From: a virus
Direction: 5' to 3' (one strand)
DNA length: 24,046 bases
IMG/VR virus record: IMGVR_UViG_3300040815_001211
Span: 1-24,046 of that record
The notes under the pieces were generated by a model, which saw only the letters and a list, made by a program, of their open reading frames with translations, was not told the DNA's origin and did not search any database. Numbering within the stretch: position 1 is the stretch's first letter; the number at the start of each line of letters is the position of its first letter. Of this stretch, positions 1 to 18,774 are shown piece after piece. A program made the position numbers and the translations under genes.

Positions 1-618
1 CGCTGGATGGGCTATGGACGCACATTCCAAGACTTTAAATGCAACGTCCATATATCAGGCAGGCAAGGTCCAGCCGGTATCAAACACGCAGTTAACACAA
101 GATTATCTCAAGAAGCGAGAAACTGCATTACGATCGAAAACGACGAGAACAAGTGGGGCATCCAAGACAGTCTCGAACTTGTCGACACCTGCGCATTGGT
201 TCTCGACATACACCATCACTGGTGCCGCGAAGGTGAATATATACGTCCCACCGACGATAGATTTGCTCGCGTAATAGATTCGTGGCGTGGTGTACGTCCT
301 GTAATACATTATTCATACAGTCGCAACGAAGCATTGCCTGAAGGCTTTGCACACGATACAATGCCCAATATGCCTGCACTATTAGAAGCAGGACACAAGA
401 AAGCAAAACTACGAGCGCACAGTGATTACTATCCTAATCAACTTGTTAATGACTGGGCATTGAGCTTTTTGCCGTATGCAGATATTATGTGTGAAAGCAA
501 ATGCAAAAATCTTGCCAGCATTGACCTATATAAATACAAAGAAGAAAAGGAACATTATGAGCTATTTGAACAAAATGTACGGGCGCCAAGCAAAGCCTTC
601 GTTACCGACTGCATCTGA
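1..618 (+). CDS. uvdE: UV-damage endonuclease UvdE/UvsE, 3' part (5' end outside window)
   Basis: The frame is open to base 1, so the start lies upstream and about 205 C-terminal residues are visible. UvdE enzymes are metal-dependent TIM-barrel endonucleases that nick DNA 5' of UV photoproducts. Family motifs in order, counting the ATG at 7 as residue 1, are: ENDE with the metal-ligand Glu at 44; LDIHHH with Asp67 and His70; a VIHYS strand with His101; HSDYY with His138; and CESK with Glu163. These match the ligand series of characterised UVDE proteins as I recall it. The position before IH, where I recall a modified Lys in the Thermus enzyme, is Val99 here. The last ~60 bases overlap the next gene and contain an exact late-promoter octamer. 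The family call is secure. Whether all the barrel is present cannot be seen. Confidence 0.82.
   Translation, partial: RWMGYGRTFQDFKCNVHISGRQGPAGIKHAVNTRLSQEARNCITIENDENKWGIQDSLELVDTCALVLDIHHHWCREGEYIRPTDDRFARVIDSWRGVRPVIHYSYSRNEALPEGFAHDTMPNMPALLEAGHKKAKLRAHSDYYPNQLVNDWALSFLPYADIMCESKCKNLASIDLYKYKEEKEHYELFEQNVRAPSKAFVTDCI
529..536 (+). promoter_or_regulatory. T4-type late promoter TATAAATA
   Basis: This is an exact match to the T4 late promoter octamer TATAAATA. It lies inside the 3' end of uvdE, 20 bases before the ATG at 557. Its position supports both the choice of start for the downstream gene and that gene being expressed late. Confidence 0.65.
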
Positions 619-844
619 TAAAAACCCAAACAGAGTTACCGGTGGTCTAAAAGCACAAGGTGTTGATAGATTTACTATGCTAGGTGAAGATGGTACTCAA
701 CAAGAAGTTCCGTCACTACAATACGTAACTAGTTTGGAAGAGCAGTCAAGAAAACAACGAGCCGCTATCACTGTATTAGAGCGTAAGCTGACTCGCTGTG
801 AAGCTGCAATTGAACAATTAAAAAGCGTTATTTCGCGTTCTTAA
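557..844 (+). CDS. Small conserved phage protein with C-terminal coiled coil
   Basis: The protein has 95 residues and no function that I recognise. The start at 557 is chosen over an upstream in-frame ATG at 476 for two reasons: a purine-rich ribosome site (AAGGA, 547-551) and a late promoter (529-536) lie directly before it. The N-terminal half (residues 1-55) is polar with prolines and glycines and looks flexible. Residues about 57-92 have a heptad-like pattern (SLEEQSRKQ, AITVLERKL, CEAAIEQLK) typical of a coiled coil. The gene overlaps the end of uvdE by 62 bases in another frame and runs convergently into the minus-strand gene at 828-1091 with a 17-base overlap. A late promoter suggests a virion or assembly role, but this is inference. 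Confidence 0.75.
   Translation: MSYLNKMYGRQAKPSLPTASDKNPNRVTGGLKAQGVDRFTMLGEDGTQQEVPSLQYVTSLEEQSRKQRAAITVLERKLTRCEAAIEQLKSVISRS
818..844. terminator. Possible weak hairpin at convergent gene ends
   Basis: An imperfect inverted repeat covers the overlapping ends of two convergent genes. Its parts are TTAA/TTAA, AA/TT and GCG/CGC with a mismatch and a one-base bulge around a six-base loop (828-833). Read on the minus strand, GCG-AAATAA-CGC is followed by TTTTT. It has few G:C pairs, so terminator activity is only a suggestion. Confidence 0.25.
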
Positions 845-1091
845 CTCTACTTAAAATTTCTGCCTTAGTAAGACTTGCATTGGCTTTAACACCACGCTTC
901 TTAGCTTCTTTTAAAAGCTGAGTTTTATTCAATTTATCAAAGTCGCAACTCCCTGAACCTTTCTTCTTAGTAGAAGTTTTCTTAGGTGTTACTTTTTTTG
1001 TTGCTATTTTAGCTTTTGGTTCTGGGGTTACTTCCGTGTAACCTTCTGCAATTGAACCATAACCTAAAATACGTTTAAACCATTTAAACAT
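828..1091 (-). CDS. Lysine-rich protein with SAP/Rho-N-like C-terminal domain
   Basis: This 87-residue minus-strand protein has a strong ribosome site (AAGGAG, bases 1101-1106 read in reverse) just before its ATG. Residues 1-11 (MFKWFKRILGY) form a short basic amphipathic stretch. Residues 26-46 are a Lys/Thr/Pro-rich linker. Residues about 52-86 (DKLNKTQLLKEAKKRG, then SLTKAEILSRVK) match the two-helix pattern of SAP or Rho N-terminal-like domains, in which the phrase 'T+.EL...AK+RG....  .TK.ELI..' is typical; these usually bind nucleic acid. It is divergent from the gene at 1149 and shares a 57-base promoter region with it. DNA or RNA binding is inferred from the domain only. Confidence 0.75.
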   Translation of the reverse strand: MFKWFKRILGYGSIAEGYTEVTPEPKAKIATKKVTPKKTSTKKKGSGSCDFDKLNKTQLLKEAKKRGVKANASLTKAEILSRVKNAK

Positions 1092-1114
1092 AATTTTTCT
1101 CCTTTAGGAATAAT

Positions 1115-1127
1115 TATTTACTAAATA
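1115..1127. promoter_or_regulatory. Divergent late promoter pair (TATTTA-C-TAAATA)
   Basis: The 13-base sequence is a perfect 6-bp inverted repeat around one base. It gives CTAAATA reading rightward and GTAAATA reading leftward. Both resemble the T4-like late promoter core. It lies midway between the divergent starts at 1091 (minus) and 1149 (plus), so it can serve both genes. Confidence 0.55.
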
Positions 1128-1148
1128 CATACAACATAGGAGACAATT

Positions 1149-1337
1149 ATGGCTAGAAATTTTAACACAGCAACATATTCAGGTAGTCTAAAGTTAGATC
1201 GTGTTACAGGTATTAGAGCAGATAAACCTAAAGCCATACCAGCAAAAGATTTATTAAAACCTAATACATCATTTAAACAAGCAACTAAATCAATGAAAAC
1301 TGTTGCTAATGTCACTACTGACGGATTAAAAAAATAA
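1149..1337 (+). CDS. Small basic hypothetical protein
   Basis: The protein has 62 residues, is basic and rich in Lys, Thr and Ala, and shows no domain that I recognise. The ribosome site TAGGAG (1137-1142) lies 6 bases before the ATG. It begins MARNFNTATYSGSLKLDR and ends in GLKK. There is no membrane segment, cysteine motif or evident coiled coil. It is 22 bases downstream of a late-promoter core and is followed after 12 bases by the 54-residue membrane protein gene at 1350, with which it is probably co-transcribed. Late expression is inferred from the promoter. Confidence 0.7.
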   Translation: MARNFNTATYSGSLKLDRVTGIRADKPKAIPAKDLLKPNTSFKQATKSMKTVANVTTDGLKK

Positions 1338-1349
1338 CGGAGATATATT

Positions 1350-1514
1350 ATGAAAAAGTTTATTATGGACAGACTCAACGAAAGAACTTCACTAGACGGC
1401 GCAGTACTAATTGGTGCCGGTATTGCATTTTTAATCTTTAAACCAATTGCAAGTATTGTAGCATATGGTGCTATTGCTTATGGCGCTTGGACTATCTACA
1501 AAAAAGAAGACTAA
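1350..1514 (+). CDS. Small membrane protein, conserved in T4-like marine phages
   Basis: The protein has 54 residues, with a CGGAG ribosome site (1338-1342). The N-terminus MKKFIMDRLNERTSLDG is charged. It is followed by one or two hydrophobic segments (about residues 18-47, containing AVLIGAGIAFLIF and ASIVAYGAIAYGAW) and a charged tail YKKED. From memory, near-identical layouts with LNERTSLDGA occur widely in T4-like cyanophages as proteins of unknown function. It would insert in the inner membrane, and its role is unknown. Its TAA stop overlaps the TAG stop of the minus-strand gene in the four bases CTAA (1511-1514). Confidence 0.8.
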   Translation: MKKFIMDRLNERTSLDGAVLIGAGIAFLIFKPIASIVAYGAIAYGAWTIYKKED

Positions 1515-1798
1515 AGTTTACTAATATCTAAGTTACTGGAAGCAGGCATATCCCATATCTGCTTCTTAGTAACACCCATCTTTTGAGCAAATTTCTTACT
1601 ATCACAGGTCTTACATACGTGAAAGTAATTGTTTGATATGCGTTTAGGATCCATTTTGCTCCTAGAACGTTCGAACTCAGTATTACAATTATCACATCTC
1701 ATTACGACTACAGTAGACTCGCGATAATAGGTATGTTCCTTACCTGTTTTACTAGAACGAGTGTGTGTCGTCTTTAATGAAAATTCTCTTATGAACAT
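1511..1798 (-). CDS. Zinc-ribbon protein with CxxC...CxxC pair
   Basis: The protein has 95 residues when started at the ATG at 1798. Residues 35-38 (CDNC) and 62-65 (CKTC) form two CxxC knuckles separated by a basic stretch including MDPKR, then DSKKFAQK and WDMPASS. This resembles HNH-derived zinc ribbons common in T4-like phages, but the histidine and asparagine residues needed for an HNH nuclease are not evident, so binding rather than cleavage is more likely. The start is uncertain. Neither this ATG nor the internal one at 1702 has a clear ribosome site, and the open frame continues upstream to 1912 across the divergent gene. I prefer 1798 because the REF.LKT..TR.SKTGKEHTY stretch looks conserved in relatives. 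The 3' part contains a long hairpin. Confidence 0.7.
   Translation of the reverse strand: MFIREFSLKTTHTRSSKTGKEHTYYRESTVVVMRCDNCNTEFERSRSKMDPKRISNNYFHVCKTCDSKKFAQKMGVTKKQIWDMPASSNLDISKL
1532..1573. terminator. Long hairpin at convergent gene junction
   Basis: A 42-base inverted repeat pairs GTTACT (1532-1537) with AGTAAC (1568-1573), GAAGCAG (1539-1545) with CTGCTTC (1559-1565), and ATAT (1548-1551) with ATAT (1555-1558) around a CCC loop. That gives 17 Watson-Crick pairs, with small bulges at 1538, 1546-1547 and 1566-1567. It starts 17 bases after the stop of the rightward gene and lies within the last part of the leftward gene. There is no good U-run, so it may protect RNA 3' ends or act as a weak bidirectional terminator. 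Confidence 0.5.
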
Positions 1799-1831
1799 AT
1801 AAGTATTTACATTAAGTTTATAAAAACATAC

Positions 1832-1839
1832 GATAAATA
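1832..1839 (+). promoter_or_regulatory. T4-type late promoter GATAAATA
   Basis: GATAAATA lies 17 bases before the hesB-like ATG at 1857. The same octamer precedes the genes at 15179, 18157 and 19611, which makes it a recurring late-promoter signal in this genome. Confidence 0.7.
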
Positions 1840-1856
1840 ATACAAAGGAGTTGATT

Positions 1857-2234
1857 ATGATCGAACTGACCGAAGCTGCTAAGACGCAAGTCGAATTACT
1901 ATGTAAAACCAATAATGTATATGCCGTAACGCTAGGTATGAAGGGTGGCGGTTGTGCAGGGTTTGAATATGACTGGGACGTTGTTAAGACAGCCGAAGAG
2001 TTAGACGAAAATTCAACAATAGTAGAAGCTGGGGAAGGTCATTTTGCTGTAGAACCAATGAGTTTACTCTATATAATGGGTTCTACTGTCGATTATAAAA
2101 CTTCAATCATTGGATCACAGTTTGAAATTGACAATCCTATGTCTAAAAGCAGTTGCGGATGTGGCGTAAGTATCAATATTGATATGGACAAAGTTGCAGA
2201 AGTCGAGAACGATTTAATTACAGAGATAAAATAA
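1857..2234 (+). CDS. hesB: HesB/IscA-type iron-sulfur cluster carrier
   Basis: This 125-residue protein has the length and layout of A-type carriers, which hold and pass iron-sulfur clusters to apo-proteins in the cytoplasm. The three ligand cysteines are present: Cys33 in GGGCAGFEY, and Cys100 and Cys102 in the SCGCG motif near the C-terminus. ATG 1857 is chosen because AAGGAG (1845-1850) is 6 bases upstream; the in-frame TTG at 1851 would touch the ribosome site. A late promoter lies at 1832-1839 and the giant virion gene follows after 22 bases with no clear promoter of its own. The carrier is therefore probably made late, together with structural proteins. HesB-like genes are known in marine T4-like phages. 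The target protein in infection is unknown. Confidence 0.9.
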   Translation: MIELTEAAKTQVELLCKTNNVYAVTLGMKGGGCAGFEYDWDVVKTAEELDENSTIVEAGEGHFAVEPMSLLYIMGSTVDYKTSIIGSQFEIDNPMSKSSCGCGVSINIDMDKVAEVENDLITEIK

Positions 2235-2256
2235 GCCTTATTTGGAGTGTATGTAA

Positions 2257-14392
<12,136 letters not shown>

Positions 14393-14394
<2 letters not shown>

Positions 14395-14400
14395 TAAATA
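14393..14400 (+). promoter_or_regulatory. T4-type late promoter AATAAATA
   Basis: AATAAATA overlaps the stop codon of the giant gene and lies 18 bases before the ATG at 14419. It differs from the GATAAATA copies only at the first base, which is variable in T4-like late promoters. Confidence 0.55.
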
Positions 14401-14418
14401 TAGTATAGGAGATAATAG

Positions 14419-15141
14419 ATGGCAATTCAAACAATAAATCTTGGCAGTGTAGCAAATGATGGCACAGGTGATGACTTAAGAGAAGCATTTGAGAAAGTTA
14501 TTTTTAACTTTAATGATTTAGATAATAGATCACCTGAAGCAACTACTGTACTTAATTTAGGTACTGGCGAAGGACTGTTTTCAAATAAGAATAATGCAGA
14601 ACTGCAATTTAAGTCACTTGTTGCAGGGAACAATGTTACATTGTCTTCGGATTCAAACGAACTTACTCTTGATGTAAATGCCGGAGTAACACAATTTGAT
14701 ATTGCTGCTGATTCTGGTAGTGTAACAATAACTGAAGGTAGTACTGTTACAATAGCAGGCGGAACACTAATTACTACTGCCCGAAATGGCAATACTATTA
14801 CTATTGATTCAAGTGCATTAAGCAAGGTAGAAGATGATCCTGCTCCTAAACTAGCAGCAGGTCTTAATGCTGACGGGAACAACCTAGGAAATGTTGGATT
14901 AATAAACGCAACAACAGTAACAGCAAATTTTAACGGAAATCTTACAGGCAATGTACACGGTATTGACATAAGAGATCTAAACTATAATAGAGACCCTGAC
15001 AATTGGGATTTCAGCGGAATCGCTCCAACTTCAGTTACAAATTTATGGGACTTTTTGTTTGCAACTACCAAAGTTGATTTTGGCACTATATCTGGCAATA
15101 ACGTTAACGTAAGTTTAGATTTTGGTACTATCAACATCTAA
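14419..15141 (+). CDS. Virion structural protein sharing N-terminal motif with the giant protein
   Basis: The protein has 240 residues and an AGGAG ribosome site (14408-14412). Residues 1-35 (MAIQTINLGSVANDGTGD, then DLREAFEKVIFNFNDLD) closely match the first residues of the giant protein, so the two probably share an attachment or trimerisation element. Residues about 45-150 are Thr/Gly/Asn-rich beta sequence (LVAGNNVTLSSDSNELTLDV, GSVTITEGSTVTIAGGT). NGNLTGNVHGIDIRDLNYN follows at about 173-191, and a hydrophobic-aromatic C-terminus (TNLWDFLFATTKVDFGTI) closes the chain. It has its own late promoter and sits between two other structural genes. A fibre or baseplate role is inferred from sequence character and position. 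Confidence 0.75.
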   Translation: MAIQTINLGSVANDGTGDDLREAFEKVIFNFNDLDNRSPEATTVLNLGTGEGLFSNKNNAELQFKSLVAGNNVTLSSDSNELTLDVNAGVTQFDIAADSGSVTITEGSTVTIAGGTLITTARNGNTITIDSSALSKVEDDPAPKLAAGLNADGNNLGNVGLINATTVTANFNGNLTGNVHGIDIRDLNYNRDPDNWDFSGIAPTSVTNLWDFLFATTKVDFGTISGNNVNVSLDFGTINI

Positions 15142-15147
15142 TTTTTC

Positions 15148-15155
15148 GATAAATA
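15148..15155 (+). promoter_or_regulatory. T4-type late promoter GATAAATA
   Basis: GATAAATA lies 23 bases before the ATG at 15179, with the ribosome site AAAGGA (15165-15170) between them. It is identical to the copies at 1832, 18128 and 19576. Confidence 0.7.
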
Positions 15156-15178
15156 TTGCTATATAAAGGAATTCTTGT

Positions 15179-18124
15179 ATGGCATTATGGAATGTATCCA
15201 ACAACACACTTCTTAGAGCAATCGAAGAAGGAAAGACTCTCAGAGAACCTCGAAGTGGTGAAACTCGAGCCGCTGACCTCCAACCTATAGATTTAGATGT
15301 TACAGCAGGTTCTTCCTTAAAGGTTATCAGTGGTACACTACCGCCTGGCTTAAGAATTACTGACCAAAAAATACAAGGCACTGCTTTTGAAGTAGCTAGA
15401 GAAACAGAGTTTAAATTTGTTATACGTGCTACTAAAGATGGCGAGATTGACGACCGAACATTTAGAATAAATGTCGATGGTGCTGACAAACCGATATGGG
15501 AAACTAGCGCAGGTTCGTTACCAATTGGCAATAACGATACATTTTATATACTAGATAATAGTCCTATAGACTTTCAATTGATTGCAGCAGATGATGATAT
15601 CGAAGCAGGACAAACTTTAGAATATTTCATTGCTAGTGGTGACGGAGAATTACCTCCAGGAATACAACTTACTAGAGAAGGTAGAATTGTTGGAGTAGTT
15701 GATCCTGTTCTTGCAATTGATACTCTTGCAAATAATGGATATTATGATACAAATGCATACGGTGAATATCCTTTTGATTTTGGTGTAAGAAGTGCAAACG
15801 GCTATGATAGTTTTTATTATGATATTGAATTCTATGATAAAAGTGTTGCCACTAAGTCTCCTAAAAAATTAAATAGAAATTATCAGTTCCGTGTAAGCGT
15901 AAGTGACGGAGATACTATTGAGAAACGTTTATTTAGAATATTTGTTGTAGGCGATGACTTTTTACGTGCAGACAATACTATTATGCAATCAGGGAATACA
16001 CTGTTTGGCGCAGATGCATCGCATCTTCGAACTCCGATATGGTTAACTCCTTCGGACTTAGGTTATCGAAGAGCCGATAACTACGTTACATTATATATGG
16101 ATATTATCGATAGTAGTGATATTGTAGGATTTGTAGATTATTCAATTCAAGACTTTAATACAGACGGTACTGAAAGTACTATTCCTCCTGGTCTTGAATT
16201 AGATACCGGTAGTGGCGAATTAGCTGGTGTTGTTCCATATCAACCTAATATTACTCAAGAATACAAATTTACTATACGGGCTACACGTTATATAGGGCCA
16301 GCAACAAATACTTTACAAATTAGTTTCAAGACTTTTGAAGAAGTATTTGCACAAACAAGAACGCCCGCTGCAAAACTTATAAGAAATTCTTTATACGAAA
16401 TCTTAACTGTTGAGAATACAGATTTTACAGAAATTGGTGCTGCATCAAATACAGTAGGTGCACAGTTTAGAGCTACAGGAGCTACATCGGGTAACGGCGT
16501 AGCTAAATTAGTATCAGCACCTTATAACATAAAAATAGAAAAAAACGACAACTTAGATCAATTATTAAATCAAACTTTTAATATTAAAGGTACTATATTT
16601 AAAATATCAGCTATTAATAATACTAACCCTGGGTATGATGTAATTTCGTTATCCAAGCCGTTGGATGCATTTTTAAGAAAAGGCGAAACATTTACAAGAA
16701 CAATAACAACTGCTGGTGCTGATACTAACTCTGCCTTTAAGGACAAAACATTTACTGTTAAAATGCTAGGTAAGGTTGATTCGAGAATCACCTGGCAAAG
16801 CGTTAAAGCACTTGGTACTATCAATGCAAACTTAACTAGTACATTAAATGTTGAGGCAACTACAAGTGTTCCTGATGCTGTTGTAAGATATAGTAAAACA
16901 AGTGGAAGATTGCCACCTGGACTAAAATTATCCATTGACGGAGAAGTTTTTGGAAAGGTAACACAGTTTGGTGAAAATGTATATAGAAGTTTTTGGAAGG
17001 CTTCTAGAAATTATGTTGCTAACGATATTGTAAAAGTTAATACTACTTTGTATAAATGTCTTATAGCACATACTAGTTCTGCAGAATTTATTAGCGATAC
17101 TGCAAAGTGGGAAGAATACGAAGGATTTGCTGTATCAGGATTAACAACTTTTGATGCTAATGACGGCATACTTGATGCCAATACTACTAGTATTGATAAA
17201 ACTTATACATTTACAGCACAGGCCGAAGATCAGTTTGGATTTAGTGCAACTACTAAGTCTTTTACAATATCAATAAATGACCCTAACGATTTAACATTTA
17301 GTAACATTTACGTTAAGCCATTCCTTGGATCTTCTCAACAATTTACTTATAACAGTTTTATTAGTGATCCTATTGTGTTTACACCTTCGTCAATATATCG
17401 ACCAAATGATTCTGAGTTTGGTTTACAAAAAGACTTAAAAATGCTAGTGTATGCTGGAATTGAAAATGTTGCTATGGGTAATTTTGTTGCAGCAGCAGGT
17501 AAAAATCATAAAAAGAAACAATTTAAGTTCGGCAAAGTAAAAACAGCCGTAGCATACAGACCCGGAACGCGAGACATAGTATACGAGGTTGTATATGTAG
17601 ATATTATTGACCCAATGGACACTAGCAACGGAACAGTTCAAAAAAGTATTAATATAAAAACAAATAACAAACGTCTTATCAACGATATCAGTTACGAAGA
17701 AAACGATAATACTTCAGGAGTTGTAAGTTCGGAGCCAGACAGATTTAGGCCAATAACAAATTCACTGAAACTTGATAGTGATGCTATTAGTATTGATGGC
17801 AGTAAACAAACTAAAAAACATATTAGTAATTTAACTAATATGAGAGATAATATATCAAAAGTGGGTATCACTGATAATAACTTTTTACCACTGTGGATGA
17901 GAACTCCACAACTAAATAACATCGAAGCATTAGGATACGTTCCTTGTGTAGTACTTGCATATTGTAAAGAAGGTACTTCGCAGGATATTCTATTAAACAT
18001 AAAAAACAACAGTTTTAATTTTAACTCAATTAACTTTGAAATTGATAGGTACATAATAGACAGCACACAAGGAAACAGTAACGACCAATATATTGTTTTC
18101 GCAAATTATGACTTTAATATTTGA
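15179..18124 (+). CDS. Large virion protein with Ig-like (He_PIG) domains and a chitin-binding-like module
   Basis: The protein has 981 residues. Four copies of the He_PIG Ig-like signature, [ST]G.LPPG[LI].[LI]...G.[IV].G, occur at about residues 51-71 (SGTLPPGLRITDQKIQG), 153-173, 332-352 and 574-594. These are cadherin-like beta-sandwich domains common in phage surface proteins. Residues about 405-445 (YEILTVENTDFTEIGAAS, then GAQFRATGATSGNG) match a short module repeatedly seen in phage structural proteins. Residues about 605-647 (FWKASRNYVANDIVKV, then YKCLIAHTS and KWEEY) follow the CBM5/12 (ChtBD3) pattern, with aromatic residues and W at the expected places. The last ~270 residues are polar and unrecognised. 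There is no signal peptide or membrane helix. Late promoter at 15148. A decoration or fibre protein contacting surface carbohydrate is plausible but unproven. Confidence 0.8.
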   Translation: MALWNVSNNTLLRAIEEGKTLREPRSGETRAADLQPIDLDVTAGSSLKVISGTLPPGLRITDQKIQGTAFEVARETEFKFVIRATKDGEIDDRTFRINVDGADKPIWETSAGSLPIGNNDTFYILDNSPIDFQLIAADDDIEAGQTLEYFIASGDGELPPGIQLTREGRIVGVVDPVLAIDTLANNGYYDTNAYGEYPFDFGVRSANGYDSFYYDIEFYDKSVATKSPKKLNRNYQFRVSVSDGDTIEKRLFRIFVVGDDFLRADNTIMQSGNTLFGADASHLRTPIWLTPSDLGYRRADNYVTLYMDIIDSSDIVGFVDYSIQDFNTDGTESTIPPGLELDTGSGELAGVVPYQPNITQEYKFTIRATRYIGPATNTLQISFKTFEEVFAQTRTPAAKLIRNSLYEILTVENTDFTEIGAASNTVGAQFRATGATSGNGVAKLVSAPYNIKIEKNDNLDQLLNQTFNIKGTIFKISAINNTNPGYDVISLSKPLDAFLRKGETFTRTITTAGADTNSAFKDKTFTVKMLGKVDSRITWQSVKALGTINANLTSTLNVEATTSVPDAVVRYSKTSGRLPPGLKLSIDGEVFGKVTQFGENVYRSFWKASRNYVANDIVKVNTTLYKCLIAHTSSAEFISDTAKWEEYEGFAVSGLTTFDANDGILDANTTSIDKTYTFTAQAEDQFGFSATTKSFTISINDPNDLTFSNIYVKPFLGSSQQFTYNSFISDPIVFTPSSIYRPNDSEFGLQKDLKMLVYAGIENVAMGNFVAAAGKNHKKKQFKFGKVKTAVAYRPGTRDIVYEVVYVDIIDPMDTSNGTVQKSINIKTNNKRLINDISYEENDNTSGVVSSEPDRFRPITNSLKLDSDAISIDGSKQTKKHISNLTNMRDNISKVGITDNNFLPLWMRTPQLNNIEALGYVPCVVLAYCKEGTSQDILLNIKNNSFNFNSINFEIDRYIIDSTQGNSNDQYIVFANYDFNI

Positions 18125-18127
18125 TAA

Positions 18128-18135
18128 GATAAATA
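18128..18135 (+). promoter_or_regulatory. T4-type late promoter GATAAATA
   Basis: GATAAATA begins 3 bases after the stop of the 981-residue gene and lies 21 bases before the ATG at 18157, with AGGAG at 18143-18147. Confidence 0.7.
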
Positions 18136-18156
18136 CTGTACTAGGAGAATAACAAT

Positions 18157-18774
18157 ATGTCAAGCGTACCAGGAAATAATATAGTAAATACCGCAGATTT
18201 GGATACAGAATTCCCTGTTCCGGGTCAAGATAATGACTCGCAAGGGTTTAGAGATAATTTTACAGTTATTAATAATAATGCAACTTCAATTAAAGCAAGG
18301 CTCGAAGATCTGGAAGCGAATGTAGTACGTATTGATTCTACTGGTACAGGAACATATGCTAATACAAATATTTTTGAAGATTTAAGTGGGGGCGGGACTG
18401 CAAGACTAGTTAAACCTACGTTACAATCACAAAGAGAAGTAGTTGATGCAGTTGGAAATTCCAGTGGTGTAACTACTATTGACTTTGATGATGGCAACTA
18501 TCATACTATTACTTTAACAGGTGATACAACTATTGCGTTCACTAACGCACCTGATAGTGGATATTATGGTAGATTTATTTTACACATTACTGCTTCAGCA
18601 GGTCCACACAACTTAGAGTTCAGTGACAGTCTTACGTTACGTGTAGAAACTGGATCAGCATCATTCTTTGACGGCACTACCGCAATCGGTACTGGCGAAG
18701 TACACTTAGTTGAAATACATACATATGCAGGAACTACTGAGTACTTTGGTAGATACATAGGTCAATACTCATAA
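18157..18774 (+). CDS. Phage structural protein with QGFRDNF motif
   Basis: The protein has 205 residues and an AGGAG ribosome site. Residues about 21-40 (FPVPGQDNDSQGFRDNFTVI) resemble, more distantly, the NDGTGD..REAF.K.N.NF motif of the giant and 240-residue proteins. A short coiled-coil-like stretch follows (SIKARLEDLEANVV, about 44-57). The C-terminal half (about 95-205) is predicted beta: TIDFDDGNYHTITLTGDTTI, GRFILHITASAGPHNLEF, and TEYFGRYIGQYS at the end. It resembles the C-terminal beta domains of many marine phage fibre proteins. The late promoter and structural neighbours support a virion role; the exact position is unknown. Its TAA stop shares one base with the next ATG (TAATG). 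Confidence 0.75.
   Translation: MSSVPGNNIVNTADLDTEFPVPGQDNDSQGFRDNFTVINNNATSIKARLEDLEANVVRIDSTGTGTYANTNIFEDLSGGGTARLVKPTLQSQREVVDAVGNSSGVTTIDFDDGNYHTITLTGDTTIAFTNAPDSGYYGRFILHITASAGPHNLEFSDSLTLRVETGSASFFDGTTAIGTGEVHLVEIHTYAGTTEYFGRYIGQYS

Noticed and set aside
476-556. ATG at 476 as start of the coiled-coil protein
   Set aside because: It would overlap uvdE by over 140 bases without a ribosome site. The late promoter and AAGGA favour 557.
1851-1856. TTG at 1851 as hesB start
   Set aside because: It directly follows AAGGAG with no spacing. ATG 1857 has ideal spacing.
2229-2243. Palindrome AAATAAG-C-CTTATTT before the giant gene
   Set aside because: It is perfect, but the loop would be one base and the stem A:T-rich. 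No terminator tail or known operator is evident, so it is probably chance in AT-rich DNA. The nearby GATAAAATA is one base too long for a late promoter.
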